A stretch of DNA of 64,000 nt from Larix kaempferi (GCA_027924585.1 BSBM01000440.1:13361501-13425500); one strand, 5' to 3'. Counted from the stretch's first letter, positions 22,554 through 34,489 are shown. The notes: generated by a model not told the origin, from the sequence alone. Program-made: numbers and translations.

Positions 22554-23347
22554 TGTTGGCAGACGGTTCGATGGGGAAATGTCGCGGTACCGCCGACGCT
22601 GCGACACATCGGATGAGGGTGAAAAAGGAGTATTTTGTGTTAAAGGATACCGCAGTTGGTGGGTTTTGGGTCACTTGGACCATATGTTATGTAATAGTGA
22701 GTCAATTGTACTGCGGTATGCGGGTTTTTGGGTCATTTGGACCGAGTCAGTTAGATATTGGGTCAATTGTCCATAGTGTCAGTTAGGAAGTCATTTGTAA
22801 GTGGACAAATATTGTAATGGCAGAAGCCTATAAATATATAAGAGTTGTAAGTGTTAGAGGAAGAGACAGAGATAGAGAGAAGACATGAAGAATAGTAGGC
22901 GAGAGATAAGGAGATGTATGTGTATGGAGATCTATTGTTTGCTTCTGGTATATGACTGCAACAGTAATATAATGATGATGTTTTGGTACGATCTTTGTGC
23001 AATGTTGCGATATATGAATGTTGTTATATTTTCTTGATGCAATGTCTGCTTACTGTTGCTATGATGATAAATGCTGTGATTAAGTAATATGTTATAACTC
23101 CATGTCGAATGCTTAAATTTTATGTTTAAGTACTGCAATAGAGGTAGTTTGTGCAGCCACAACTCTCCTCCTCCCTCGGCGGAAACATGGTTCCGTCTGC
23201 TCTTCCTGGACACCTCGGGTGAGACCTCATCCGCTCTGCGGGTGTTGCTGGGTGGGCTCAAACCTGCCCGAGCCGGTGCCCAGGGAGACTGCGGAATGTG
23301 TCGATAGTGAGGCGAACCCCTGTCGACCGAGGTCGCGTTGGTCAAAA
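22554..23347 (+). mobile_element. 5' LTR of gypsy B
   Basis: It starts TGTTGGCAGACGG and ends GTTGGTCAAAA, where the partner has GTTGGTCAACA. A TATA box lies at 22829. I counted about 38 differences from the 3' LTR by eye. Confidence 0.93.
22829..22836 (+). promoter_or_regulatory. TATA box in B 5' LTR
   Basis: TATAAATA follows CAGAAGCC and is conserved in the 3' LTR (39760-39767) and the related solo LTR (2998). It is probably the core promoter of the element's genomic RNA. Confidence 0.55.
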
Positions 23348-23349
23348 AA

Positions 23350-23366
23350 TGGTTTCGTTAACGGGA
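23350..23366 (+). promoter_or_regulatory. Primer binding site of gypsy B
   Basis: TGGTTTCGTTAACGGGA begins two bases after the LTR. It resembles the Asp/Asn-tRNA type (TGGCGCCGTTGCCGGGGA) used by Athila/Tat elements, with several changes, and is unlike the initiator-Met sites of the other elements here. Confidence 0.6.
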
Positions 23367-23618
23367 CCGTGTGCAGAGTAAAAGGAGGTCATGTTGTGGC
23401 ACCCGACAAAGCCAGAGATATAGAGCTGGTTTGATCAGAAATTGCGGGAGTTTACTGAAGAAGAAAGCCGAAACACATGACTGACAGTAGATCACTAGCT
23501 GGGAAGATATATTCGCGACGGTCCGCACGAATGGTTTTTCTGTGAATTCCAGGTCATTCTGTACGAATGGTTGTCGAAGCCGACCTTCCAGAAGAAGAAC
23601 TTCTAGGGTGGTGAGCTG

Positions 23619-23873
23619 ATGGCTTGGACCCCGGAATTGATTCAGGAGCTGCAGGAAGTCGATAATAAGGCATCGTGGGTTGTTGAAGTTTGGCTTGATA
23701 GCATATTGGAGGGATATATCACTGAATTTGTGGTCGACACAAAGAAATCCTATAGTGAAGCTGAAAGATACTTCTTTCGAGAACCAAGGGGAAGGTTTCT
23801 GCTGTCACTCCAATTGTCGATTAAGATGCTAATCTGCGAAAAGGGTATATTAAAGATGCACCTTGATCAGTAG
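23619..23873 (+). pseudogene. Gypsy B leader reading frame
   Basis: An 84-codon frame (MAWTPELIQELQEVDNKASW...) lies between the primer site and gag. It is rich in charged residues, but I do not recognise a domain. It may be the N-terminal part of Gag before frame decay, because Gag-like sequence follows from about 24100, or a separate leader frame. The stop at 23871 and lack of an in-frame continuation leave its role open. Confidence 0.35.
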
Positions 23874-24099
23874 ACAGCCTGGTGGGCAGAGGCCATGGGT
23901 ACTGTGATTACTGGGGAAGGGTACATGGAATGGTAAGGGGTAGATGGGTGCAGACCATGAGGAGACTGTGAGCGAAGCCGAGGAAGAAAGTGGTCTTACA
24001 AGAGGATGAGTGAGGTTTTGACAGGAGAAGAGGCAGAGGATAGGAGAAGGTCCTGCTGCGATCATACCGCAAAACCGCGAAGAAATACCACATGGGACT

Positions 24100-24890
24100 A
24101 AGCGACCTCACAGTCCTGATAGGGACGACCAGGCTACACCCAAGATAGAGGTAGGACCAAACCCTGACACCAACGTACCCACACCTCCACTCACTAACTC
24201 ACAAACAACAAGAAATACCACTTTGACACCGCCAAGTTCATCAATTCCGTGGAAGTTAATTGGCAGTAGCACAGCGACAGGAGGAAGGAAGCCCAGAATG
24301 GAGGGCGATGATGCTAAGTTACCTTTATTCCATGGAAGTGCAACAGACAACCTAGAATAGTATTGGTTTTTGTGTGAAGCGGTCTAGACCATGAAACAGA
24401 TCACTGATGTCGATGCTAAGAAAGGACAGTTAGCCACGACTTTGCGAGGTCGTGCATTGGATTGGTTCATGAAGTTTATTCTAGTCCCTACAGGGGACCC
24501 AGAGAAGTCATTGGATGAGATTCGGGATGGGATGATTGCTGAATTTAGATGGCCTAAGTCGGAGGCTCAATATATTACTGAATTGAAGGAAATTAAGCAG
24601 TTTCCAAATGAGATGGTATGGGATTTTGACTAGCAATTCAAGACGCTGATGGCAAAGGTTAGTTTCGATATGAGCGCCGTCCAACATAAAGAATGGTTCA
24701 TTGCGGCACTGCTACCCCACATTCGGCTGCCGCTGATGCAGCAAAAAATATCGACACCTAGTGAAGCTATAGAGATTGCAATGCGATTGGAGGCGTCACT
24801 GATTGGAGATAATGCAGCTGGGATGTCGCAAATATAGACACAAGTCACCAACCTGACTATACAGTTGCAAGATTTGAAGAAGAACAAGGA
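24100..24890 (+). pseudogene. Gypsy B gag
   Basis: The Gag core has a few stops: KLPLFHGSATDNLE (about 24316), QLATTLRGRALDWFMKFI, IRDGMIAEFRWPKSEAQYI, TELKEIKQFPNEMVWDFD, then WFIAALLPHIRLPLMQQKI and EAIEIAMRLEASLIGDNAAG. This is a Retrotrans_gag domain of a type I recall from fern and gymnosperm gypsy elements. In-frame stops occur at 24358, 24388, 24631 and 24835, mostly explained by single transitions at Gln or Trp codons. A Pro/Ser/Thr-rich N-terminal region precedes it. Confidence 0.85.
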
Positions 24891-25630
24891 ACAACGCGAT
24901 GAAGTATGGTGTACGCGATGTCGAGGAGAAGGGCATACGAAGGATACTTGCCCAGATTTCCGTAATTATTTGGTGTCAAGTGCGCCAAACCCGTTGAATG
25001 GCGGCAGTATGTCATGGTGTCGCATTTGTCAGGTGTTTGGGCACAGTCACGATAATTTCCTGTATATGCAAAAAATGGTCACAACCCCGCGAAATCTTTA
25101 TTGCACATTCTACAAGTCGGTGGGTCATGATGACAAGGATTTCCATGCATATGGGTTGTTACAGGAGAGGATGTGTGATGCATTCTACGTCAAGGACAAT
25201 CAGCGCATCGTGCAACAACCATAACTGCAACCACAGGTAGCCCAGCCGCTACCGCAACCATAGATGCAGTTTGCACCACAGCAACAGCAACCGTAGCAGT
25301 TCATGCTGCAATACACTCTGATGCAAATGACTCCCACACAGCCACAGTATGTACAGCAACCGCAGTATGCACCACAAGGACAAGGGATACCACTAGCACC
25401 GATGCCGCAACAGTTTAACTGACCTCAGTACCAGCAGCAAGGCGGCTACCGAGGAGGATACAGGGGTGGACGCGATGGCGGATTTGGTCGTGGAGGAGGA
25501 GGCTGAGGTGTTCGTGGACCTATTTAATGTTACCACTATGCAGTATGGGGGCATTATCAGTGCGACTACCCACTACTACAGAATCAGTGTACATTTTGTT
25601 TTGGTAATGATCATATGGTTGAGAATTTTC
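24891..25630 (+). pseudogene. Gypsy B nucleocapsid with five zinc-knuckle positions
   Basis: Five knuckle-like units follow Gag. WCTRCRGEGHTKDTCP (24907) is a complete CX2CX4HX4C. WCRICQVFGHSHDNFL (about 25016) has lost the last Cys. YCTFYKSVGHDDKDFH (about 25099) has lost two Cys. CYHYAVWGHYQCDYP (about 25529) and QCTFCFGNDHMVENFP (about 25584) are also partial. Between units three and four is a Gln/Pro-rich linker (25222-25420) and a Gly/Arg-rich stretch (GGYRGGYRGGRDGG). The array would bind the element's RNA. Several stops interrupt it. Confidence 0.8.
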
Positions 25631-26853
25631 CATAGTTGATTGCACGATGGTAGTCTAGGAACGCTCCGCAGCTACAAAATCAGGCCCAGCCACAGCAACC
25701 AGTACAAAACCAGGTACAACAACCAGTACAGAACCAGCCCCCGCAACCACCACCGAATTCCAATCAAAATGTCAATCAACCGAGGAATCTGCAGCAGAAC
25801 CAGACGCAGGGTGCAAATATTGCGACCATTTCTGCAAAACCGCGACCACAAGATGCTTCGGTGGCTGTTGTCACTCGTGGAGGGAAGACAACTGGGGAAG
25901 ATAGTTCGCGACCACTGATTCGATTGGCTGGTCAGATTATGGTACCTTTCAACACTGATATGGAGCGGGAGACATTCCTGGAGGCACGTCGCACCTTGGA
26001 GAAAGACCGCGATAAGGCTGTTGTTTGCGATATGCCACCTATCTTTGATACGACATCAGACGCTGATCGGCCGCCACCACCAGGGACATTGCAAAAGTTT
26101 CTTGAAAGCTGTCTGTTATTGGCCTGAGACCCGGCTTCCCTGGTTGAGATTGAGGGATGGTTGCAGCGATTTTTGAAAGGAAGGCAGGAGTCCACAGTAA
26201 ACTCCCTACAGCGACGGAAGACTGGCAAGGAGATGCGAATGAATATTCAGATTGGTGAATATGATTGTGACTCTGTGATTCTTGACCTTGGTTCAAATGT
26301 TAGCATCTTAACCAAGCAAGCGTGGCAGAAGATGGGGAGTCCCCCATTGAGCTAGTCTCCTGTGCAGCTCCGGTTGGCTAACCATGCGAAGGTAACACCC
26401 ATTCGGTGAGTTCCATGGCTCATGATTGATATTGAGGGCATGAATACTTATGCGGACTTTGATGTTATTGAAGTGGTTGAGGGAGGAAGCTATTATCCGG
26501 TTCTCTTGGGGATTGGATGGGATAACGATAGTGGAGCTATAATCAACTTCAAGAAGCGCATGATGACCTTTGAGAATTGCTATTTCAGATTCATAGCCCC
26601 ATTGGATCCGGCTGAAGGACACCGATACGTGGAGCCTGTAAAAGATGATGACCCCACTAGATGGGACCATGCATTCAATATTTATGAAGATTATATTCAT
26701 CCTACTGCCTACGGTGAGTTGGAGTGGCACAACGAGAGCTCTACATCTTCCGACTCTGATGATGTCTTGGAACATTGGCAGAACCGATTGCATGAAGTAC
26801 CATTCTGGAAGTGTGGCTTAGTTATGCAATCCTTATGTCGTGTTGCAACATAA
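25631..26853 (+). pseudogene. Gypsy B protease region
   Basis: After a second Gln/Asn/Pro-rich linker the frame reads VAVVTRGGKTTGE, DMERETFLEARRTLEKDRDK, and then the aspartic protease. The active site is VILDLGSNVSILTKQAW at about 26275-26325, where DLG takes the place of the usual D(S/T)G. Known Athila-type proteases also use DLG. The fold continues with WLMIDIEGMNTYADFDVIEV, YPVLLGIGWDND (flap and hydrophobic-hydrophobic-Gly motif) and ends near 26853. Stops occur at 26125, 26353 and 26407. Confidence 0.8.
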
Positions 26854-27345
26854 ACGATCACATTTCCTGTCTATGAGGGGTTTCCTGGTCTAACCACCTT
26901 TTTGACAAAATTTGAAGAACGCGTCTCAGAACCACAGTGATTGTTGGCATTGGAGGAAGCACTAAAGGCTGCTCCAGCACGTTGGTGGGCGACACATAAG
27001 AAATTAATTAATGGTTGGTCACAGTGTCGAAGGTTGATGATGGTTTGGTTCGACGATACTGAGGTTTATCACACTGGCAAGTATGATGGCCAGACTAATC
27101 CCAGTGATCATGTGATGGAATGCCAACGATTATGGGTAGCGCGAACTAGAGATGACTGGGTCCATGCTTTTATCCATACTTTGGATGAGATGCTGCGCTC
27201 GTGGTACACTGCAGCCAAGTTTCACTGAGACATTACAACATGGGGGGAGTTGACGGTCTGTTTCACTCATACGTTCACTTTTGCGGATGCTAACCCTGAT
27301 GTCCATAGCGCCCTACAGCTCATCCGCAACGTGGTACTTTAGGTT
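26854..27345 (+). pseudogene. Gypsy B second Gag-like domain within pol
   Basis: This segment between protease and RT reads ITFPVYEGFPGL, LALEEALKAAPARWWATHKK, YDGQTNPSDHVMECQRLW, WVHAFIHTLDEMLRSWYTAA and ITTWGELTVCFTHTFTF. A motif of YDG-NP--H, then F-HTL----WY, then W-EL---F is the pattern of the Retrotrans_gag domain, so the element seems to have a second, diverged Gag-like module inside pol. I recall similar segments in fern and gymnosperm gypsy elements. There are two stops (26938, 27226). Its role is not known to me. Confidence 0.65.
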
Positions 27346-27921
27346 GTTCCGGCGGCCTACCCTATCGACTCGCACACATATTGTCAGATGCAGTCTCTCA
27401 TGGAGTGCTTAGACATCCGCGGTGGGCAAGAAGATGAGGACAATCCCTGAAATGTCAACATTCCCGAATCTGAAGGAAGTCGTGATGTGGTCCCACCTGC
27501 TGCACCAAGTAATCCGTTCAGTCAACCATTGCAGCTCCGCAAGATGAATATCGGCACAGAGGCTACTCCCAAGTTTGCTAATGTTGGGGATTATTGGGAT
27601 GATGAGATGATGAGTAAGGTTACTGAGTTACTTCATGAGTTTCAAGATGTGTTTCCCATGAAGTTTTCTGAAATGAAGGGAATCCTGGATGATTTAGGAG
27701 AGATGAAGATTCCATTAAAACCAGATGCTAAGCCAGTCCGACAACGACCTTACGGTTGAATCCGCGACATAAGGAAAAGGTCAAGGTGGAATTTGATCGC
27801 ATGTTGGATGCTGGTATTATTGAACCTATGGAAGAGTCCGAATGGATCAGTCCTATGGTGGTGCAGGACAAGAAAGATGGTGAAGTGCGCATTTGCGTCG
27901 ACTTGCGGAAGTTGAACGATG
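27346..27921 (+). pseudogene. Gypsy B reverse transcriptase, N-terminal part
   Basis: MSKVTELLHEFQDVFPMKFSE and IPLKPDAKPVRQRPY lead into RT. A one-base deletion at about 27755 shifts the frame, after which LNPRHKEKVKVEFDRML, WISPMVVQDKKDGEVRICVDLRKLND can be read. This covers the fingers and start of the palm. The RT is cut at 27921 by the LTR of chromovirus C. About 50 codons that should hold the first catalytic Asp are missing between here and 36080. Confidence 0.9.
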
Positions 27922-29555
27922 TGTAACGTCCCCACCCATCATACCAGTGCGATGGAGAGAACGTTAGACTGAAGGCAGGGCATCTAGCCCCATGAACTTA
28001 TTAATTAAGCATTCATATATATAAGTAAAAGAATATGGAAATGTATAATTATAAGATAACACAGCGGAAGTAATCTCAATTACACATTCATCATACATTC
28101 AAGATATTCATGATATTCATCAAATAAATAATTGCAAAGTTAATACAAGAGAATACTTATCTTAAAAAAGTAGTCCCAAGCAACTGGCTCTGCAACTCCA
28201 ACGTTCCACCCAACCATAGGCCAGTTGTGCTTATCAACCTCTTGATACAACTGCCACCCCCCGAGCCGGGCATGATTTCTACAAGGAACCAAGGAACAGT
28301 AGACTCACACATAGACAAGCATACACCAAGATGAGCCAATCCAATCTACAATTGGGTTTATCAGGATGCTAGGAAATGGAAAGGAAGAATTGCTAAGCTA
28401 GTGAGCTCAACCACAGAGCTATGGATACCTCTACAAGATCTAATTAGCTTGGCACCCACAATGCCTACACACCCCACTCAAGGAAGTATTACCTTCACCA
28501 ATTCACAGTCCCTCGGGCCATACCTTCCAATTCTAGAGTGTCCCAGGTGTGCATAGAAGAGTAGCCAGCCCTCTTGATCTTCTTGAGAGGTAATTCTCCC
28601 CACTATGTTTATCAAGCCAATTCTGTCCACTACCACTCCAAATATTTTGCTCACAAGTTCAAACCAAAACAAGGATGCACATAACAGCAGAACCACAATT
28701 ATTGGGCATGATAAAAAACGTTTTTTTATAGTGAGATGCCCAAAGATGGGGTTTCTACCAGCCCAAAAAAACGTGGGAAGACCCAAAAACGAAATGGCAA
28801 TTGGGGATTCAACCCTGGAGAGCAAAAAACATTTTCAGAAAACCGCCCATGGGCATTTTGGGGCAAAAACGACCTCCATCATAGTCCCAAATCGTGGCCC
28901 TTCTCTCCCAGCTGCTGTATAATGCAAAAACGACTCCCATGCATGGAAAATGCAGGAAAAATGGTGGAAAACATGATGGGGAAAGACCCAGTAGTTCAGA
29001 CTACGTGAGGGAGGAAAGACTATGGGTTCAGAATGGCTTTGGGCCCCATTTCGTGGGTGTTTTTTTGCCCAAGGAGACCAAATACGAGTTCCCAGGTTGA
29101 TGGCTTGCCCATACACGAAATTGGCTGCCATACCTCTTCATTCCCAAGGCATTAACTGCCTCAACCAATTTCTGGAAGAATTAAATGATTGGGTCCATAA
29201 CCCAAAATGGGTAGTTGGTGGTTTATGGGTTTTCTCATTGACACATGGATTAACACCATTGGCTCAAGGGTTTGAATAATTTCCCTCCCTATTCCTTGTA
29301 GAATCATGCCCCCATCTCTTTGTTGCATTGCATAGCTAGTTGTGGGTATTTCATTAAAATCCGTATTTACATGATGTCTTATTTACATTGTGCCTATCTA
29401 GCACAAGAGCCATATGCATCTATTTTTAATTGTCGATACATAAAACGCTAAATCAATGGTGGGGCCTTGGCCTTGAGCTCCTCACCATGATTAAATAACA
29501 ATATTTACATCATTTACGATTTAATGAAAAAGGGGGTCAAAATGGGGACGTTACA
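27922..29555 (-). mobile_element. 3' LTR of chromovirus C
   Basis: 1634 bp, ending on the minus strand in GTGGGGACGTTACA at low coordinate and starting there with TGTAACGTCCCC at 29555. It is the reference for recognising the related LTR at 2820-6290. Confidence 0.93.
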
Positions 29556-29583
29556 TTCCCCTCCCCTTACATTAGCACTGTCC

Positions 29584-30219
29584 TCAGTGCTCATCAAAAC
29601 TGAACAAAAATGGATATGCCACCCTCATGGCATCCTCCAGCTCCCATGTAGCCTCATCGGGATCGTAGTGCTTCCATTGCACCTTTACCTGTCCGATGGC
29701 TTGGTTCCGGAGCAATGTTACCTTCTTGTCTAGGATGCACAATGGATCGGTTTGGAATTCTCCCTCGGGTTCCACCTGGATCACATCCCAATTAATCACA
29801 TGGTTAGGATCATGTATATATTTCTTAAGCAAAGAGACATGAAAAACATTATGAGCTTTAGTGCTAGCAGGCAATGCAAGTCTATATGCAACTGGCCCTA
29901 TTCTTTCAAGCACTTCAAATGGCCCACAATATCTAGGTGATAGCTTGGCACAAGTCCCAAGATTCAAGGAACTCTTTCTTGACTTCACTCTAAGATACAC
30001 ATGATCCCCAACACTAAATTCCCTAAGCACCATATGCTTACCTGCATTGCTTTTCTGTCTATCCTGGGATGCTTTTAAATTCTGCCTGATCTTTGTAACT
30101 TTTTGTTCTATTTCCTTAAGCAATTCTGGCCCAAGTACAATTCTGTTCACTGGATTGTCCCAAGTCACTGGTGTCCTACACCTTCTTCCGTACAAAGCCT
30201 CATATGGACTCATTCCCAA
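29584..30219 (-). pseudogene. Chromovirus C integrase C-terminal part with chromodomain
   Basis: A 211-codon frame continues the integrase after one stop. It reads GMSPYEALYGRRCRTPV, VGDHVYLRVKSRKSSLNLG and LSPRYCGPFEVLERIGPVAYRL (the GPF/Y motif), HNVFHVSLLKKYI, and then a chromodomain (residues about 160-205): ILDKKVTLLRNQAIGQVKVQ followed by WKHYDPDEATWELEDAM. In chromoviruses this module binds modified chromatin and steers integration. Its aromatic positions look mostly kept. The frame ends naturally just inside the polypurine tract, so the C-terminus is complete. Confidence 0.92.
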
Positions 30220-30222
30220 TGA

Positions 30223-31008
30223 TTATTGTTGCCCATTGTTATATGCAAATTCTACCAAGTGTATATAATCCTCCCACTTGGATGGTTTGTCCATTACAAA
30301 CATGTGGAGCATGTCTTCAAGCACCCGATTTACACTTTCTGTTTGCCCATCTGTTTGAGGATGGTACGCGGTACTAAAGCTCAACTGTGTACCCAAATCT
30401 GCAAAGAGACCCTTCCAAAAATTGGAAGTGAACTTGGTATCCCTGTCATAAATTATTTCCTTAGGCAATCCATGTAATCTGAAAATTTCCTTCATGAAAA
30501 TATTTGCAATGGCATCGGCTTTATGTGTGGATTTAACCGGTATAAAATGTGTTGCCTTTGTTAACTTGTCCACCACAACCATGATGGAATCATGTTGTTT
30601 CACAGTCATTGGCAACCCTGTAATAAAATCCATGGAAATTACTTCCCATTTCCATTCGGGGATTGGCAATGGATGCAATAAACCTGTTGGGTGTCAGTGT
30701 TCAACCTTCACTTGCTGACATTTCATACACTTAGAAATGTATTCAGCGATGTCCTTCTTCATTCCTGGCCAGAAATAATATTTTCTTGCTGTAGAATTTT
30801 TTTTCTAATATCCTGGGTGACCAGAGTATGGAGCTTTACGGCTTTCATCCATAACAATCCTCCTTAAATCTGCCGCATTTGGAATATAGACTCTATTCTT
30901 ATAAGTAAGAATTATGTCTCCTTCCAAATGATAGCCTTCATACTTCTTTTCAAGGTTTTGCTGCTGCAATTTGCCCTTTATCTGCTCATACACTTCATCC
31001 TCAACCAT
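30223..31008 (-). pseudogene. Chromovirus C integrase catalytic core
   Basis: 31008-30805 begins the zinc-binding part (IVMDESRKAPYSGHPGY). After two stops and a CMKCQQVK at about 30715, 30678-30223 reads PEWKWEVISMDFITGLP (first Asp), KEIIYDRDTKFTSNFWK (second Asp; here YDRD rather than SDRD) and TAYHPQTDGQTESVNRVLEDML (catalytic Glu). The core is open for 151 codons. Stops at about 30808 and 30697 and a final one at 30220 separate it from its neighbours. The catalytic triad is present. Confidence 0.92.
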
Positions 31009-31023
31009 ATGGTTAACAATCTG

Positions 31024-32511
31024 CTACCTCAAATCTAGTTGGCAAGTACTAAGCGCTGCCACATGCATTTCATGTACCTTCCTACTGAGTGCATCAGCCA
31101 CCTTGTTTTCTTTCCCTTTTATGTGTTTGATTTCAAAATCAAATTCACACAAAAATTCCAACCATCTAGCTTGCCTAGCATTTAACGTTGGCTGATCAAA
31201 CAAGTATTTCAGACCACAATGGTCTGTCCTTAACTCAAATTTTCTTCCCATTAAGTAATGCCTCCACATCTTTAAAGCATGTACTATGGCTGCAAGTTCT
31301 ATATCATGAGTAGCATCGTTCTTCTCATGCTCCTTCAACTTTCTTGACTCATAGCATATCACGTGGTTGTCTTGCATAAGAACTCCTCCAAGTCCTTGAT
31401 TGCATGCATCGGTACACACCACAAAGTCTTTTTCTGGGTCTGCAATTTTCAAAATTGGTGCACTTGTAAGAAGATTCTTCAACCGTTGAAAACTTTCCTC
31501 ACATCTTGGTGACCATTCAAACTTTATCCCCTTCTTTTGCAAAGAAGTGATTGGGTTTGCAACCTTGGAGAATCCTTCGATGAACCTCCTGTAGTAACCA
31601 GCAAGGCCCATAAAATATCTCACATCAGTCACATTCCTTGGAGTTGGCCAATTCATAATGGCTTCGATCTTCTCAGGGTCTACAGATATTCCTTTGTCGG
31701 AGATGATGTGACCCAAATAACGAATTCTATCTTTATAAAAGTCACATTTGCTCAACTTTGCATACAGCTTATGCTCCCTTAGTAATTGCATTTTCATTCT
31801 CAAATGTTCTTCATGCTCTTCTTCATTCTTAGAATAGATGAGAATGTCGTCTAGGAATACAAGAACAAACTTGTCCAAATACTTGCTAAAAACATTATTC
31901 ATGAGACACATGAATGTAGCTGGTGCATTTGTGAGACCGAATGGTACCACTACAAACTCATAGTGTCCATACCTTGTTCTAAAGGTGGTCTTATGAATAT
32001 CTTCTTCTTTGATTCTTACCTGATGGTAACCAGACCTCAAGTCAATTTTTTAAAATACCTTTGCTCCTCTCATTTGGTCAAAAAGGTCATCAATTTGGGG
32101 CAATGGGTATTTGTTCTTCAAAGTGACTTTGTTCAACTTCCTGTAGTCAATACATAACCTGAGTGTTCCATCTTTCTTTTTCACAAATAGAACAGGTGCT
32201 CCCCACGGGGACACACTTGGCCTAACATATTTCTTTTCTAGCAACTCTTGTAATTGCATTTTCAATTCTAGCAATTTCGGTGTACTCATTCTATAGGGTG
32301 TCTTAGACACTGGGGCCGCTCCTGGAACAAGTTCAATTGTAAAGTCAATGTCTCTCTTTGGAGGGAGTCCTAGAATCTCATCAGGAAAAACATCCCTGAA
32401 TTCTTGAAATATATGATAGTCCTCCAATTTAAGAGTTTCATTCTCTGCTGCCTCTAAAATGTGAGCTGCATACAATTGACATCCCTTCCTACAGAACTTC
32501 TTCAGCTGCAT
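31024..32511 (-). pseudogene. Chromovirus C reverse transcriptase and RNase H
   Basis: 32511-32050 gives [39 protein letters not shown] and [20 protein letters not shown]. One TAA stop at about 32048 replaces Ser just before [11 protein letters not shown] (first catalytic Asp). The 338-codon frame 32040-31024 continues with [33 protein letters not shown] (FLDD for YLDD), [17 protein letters not shown] and RNase [48 protein letters not shown] and [15 protein letters not shown]. Apart from the stop all main catalytic residues are kept. Confidence 0.93.
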
Positions 32512-32514
32512 GGA

Positions 32515-33150
32515 TTAAACCTGCCTAACAGAAGTCACCTTTGGAATGCCTTTTACAACCCTCGGGTTTCCTTCTTCGTCCATGCATTCAAATGTCTTAT
32601 TGTAGCAGTCAAGTTTAACCCTGTGTGCTTCTAACCAATCCATTCCAATGAGAATATCATAGGAACCCAATGGCAAAATATTCAGATCTGCATAGGTGAA
32701 TAGCCAATCCATCTCTAATGGACATTTCTCTACTATTTCACTAAATTTTCTCTTGGTTCCAGTGGCTAGTTGAACTAACCATGATTTACTATGCTTTAAT
32801 TTCTTGAAAACACAAATCTCAACAATTCTAGGAGTGACATAACTGTGAGTAGATCCAGGATCAATCAAAATAGAAACAGATTGCTTAGCAATCTTACCTT
32901 CAACTTCAACCACAGTTGACTGATGATCTTCCTGGCGGTCGTCTAGAGCGGCATAGATTCTAGGAATTTCCCTTGCCACTTGATCCACGGTTTCAACTCC
33001 TTTGATGTTGTGAACTTGATTTGCATTCCCATTCTGATGTGGACAGTTCCTAAGCATGTAGTCTCCTCCACAACCCCAACATTGAAGTGGTTCTCTTGGC
33101 TCCTTTGGATCTCTTGCCTTGTCTCCTATCATTCTAGTTGGCTTAGTCAC
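32515..33150 (-). pseudogene. Chromovirus C nucleocapsid and protease
   Basis: A 211-codon frame starts after a stop at 33151. The knuckle reads CWGCGGDYMLRNC, with Tyr where CX2CX4HX4C needs His. The protease has VSILIDPGSTHSYVTPRIVE, a DPGSTHSY active-site form common in plant gypsy elements, followed by GSYDILIGMDWLEAHRVKLDC, the usual end of the fold. The protease would cut the Gag-Pol polyprotein. It ends at a stop at 32512, just before RT. Confidence 0.9.
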
Positions 33151-34287
33151 AACCTATGATGGTTGCCTCTGCTGATTCCAGAATTGAGGAGGCTTGAACC
33201 CCTTTTTCCTTTGATCAAACTTTTCATTTTTCTTATCCTTCCATGCCTTATGGAATTCTGGTTTTCTTCTGTTTTGGTCAAAGCAATACTTCGCCTTTCT
33301 TATGGCCTCCTCTAGAGTTCAAGGTTCATCGAACTCAATTCTGTCTTTATATGACTGGGGCAGTCAACTTAGGAAACGCTGAATTTTCACCTTATCATCT
33401 CGAATGTACCTGACATATCTCAGCAGTTCCAAGAACTTGTTTGCATATTCTTCCATGGTCAATTGTCCCAATCTCAGCTCATGGAACTCTTTGATCTTAT
33501 CTTCATAGTACCTGTCAGAGAGGTACTTCTACTTGAAGTATTTCTTGAACTGCTTCCACACAATCTTCCTTTCATTGATCTTCTTCACTTGCCTGATGTG
33601 CTCCCACCATATAGATGCTCTTCCATTCAAGTTGAAGATGGCTACCCTTTCCTTCATATTTCCCGAGTAGTCTTGGACTTGGAAATACTTTCTCATCCCA
33701 AGAAGCCAAGCTTCAGCTTCTTGACCAGACTTTACCTCTCCATCAAATGTAGGAGGTTTCGCCTTCTTAAATTGCCCATGTGAATTGTTCTTGTAGTGCT
33801 TCTTCCTCTTACTCCTGCGAGATGAAGATCTTGAACCCTCAATGGATTCTTCAGAGTCAGATGATTCATTAGAAGAGATTTCTGGAGTATATGTTCTGTC
33901 TGTAGAAATTCTTCTTGGGCTATCGGCCCTCTTGCGGGAATTCCTCCTAGAACTACTCCCACCCCTTTCTAGATTTGATGTCTGATGCCTAGAGTTTATT
34001 TTCCTTTGGATGTCTGTCAAACTCTGTAGCATGGCTGCATTCAACTGATTTTGTTCTTCCTGAGCTTTAATCATCCTTTCATTGTCTTCTCTACAGCTTT
34101 GCAACTCCACCCTTAGGCTTCTCATGGTGGCGGCAATACCTGGAGGAGTCTCTTGATTCCTTCTCCCATTGGATTTTGTTTCAGCATTTTCAACATGTAT
34201 GTTCTCCCCCATGGCATCTGTCTCAGGCTCATAGGGATCCTGTGCATCATTCATGATGTTGATTTTCTTGGCCCAACCAAGATCCAA
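33151..34287 (-). pseudogene. Chromovirus C gag
   Basis: 34287-33529 is open for 252 codons. It has an acidic N-terminus, a coiled-coil-like stretch (residues about 50-95: RSLRVELQSCREDNERMI...), a Ser/Arg/Lys-rich segment (100-165), and then the Gag core: KAKPPTFDGEVKSGQEAEAW and RASIWWEHIRQVKKI. The frame goes on to 33151 through stops at about 33526, 33367, 33319 and 33154. Most fit single transitions of Arg, Gln or Gly codons. Ser/Arg-rich insertions before the core are typical of this chromovirus group. Confidence 0.9.
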
Positions 34288-34489
34288 AACTTTCCAACTG
34301 TACTATCTAGAGTGCTGCCCTAATGTAACTAGGATTCTGTAAAATGTGTTCGTCCACACGATTGTTAGTTGCATTATATTCTCAGAAATTCATATATTAC
34401 TTCATGCACGTGGGAAAATATTGTATTGACAATTTGTGAAATCATAAAATTTTCTCACAATCAACGACATATGAGGGGGACGACGGGGG

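Noticed and set aside
22932-23345. 137-codon minus-strand frame, repeated at 39863-40342
   Set aside because: Antisense to both LTRs of gypsy B; the pair exists because the LTRs are copies.
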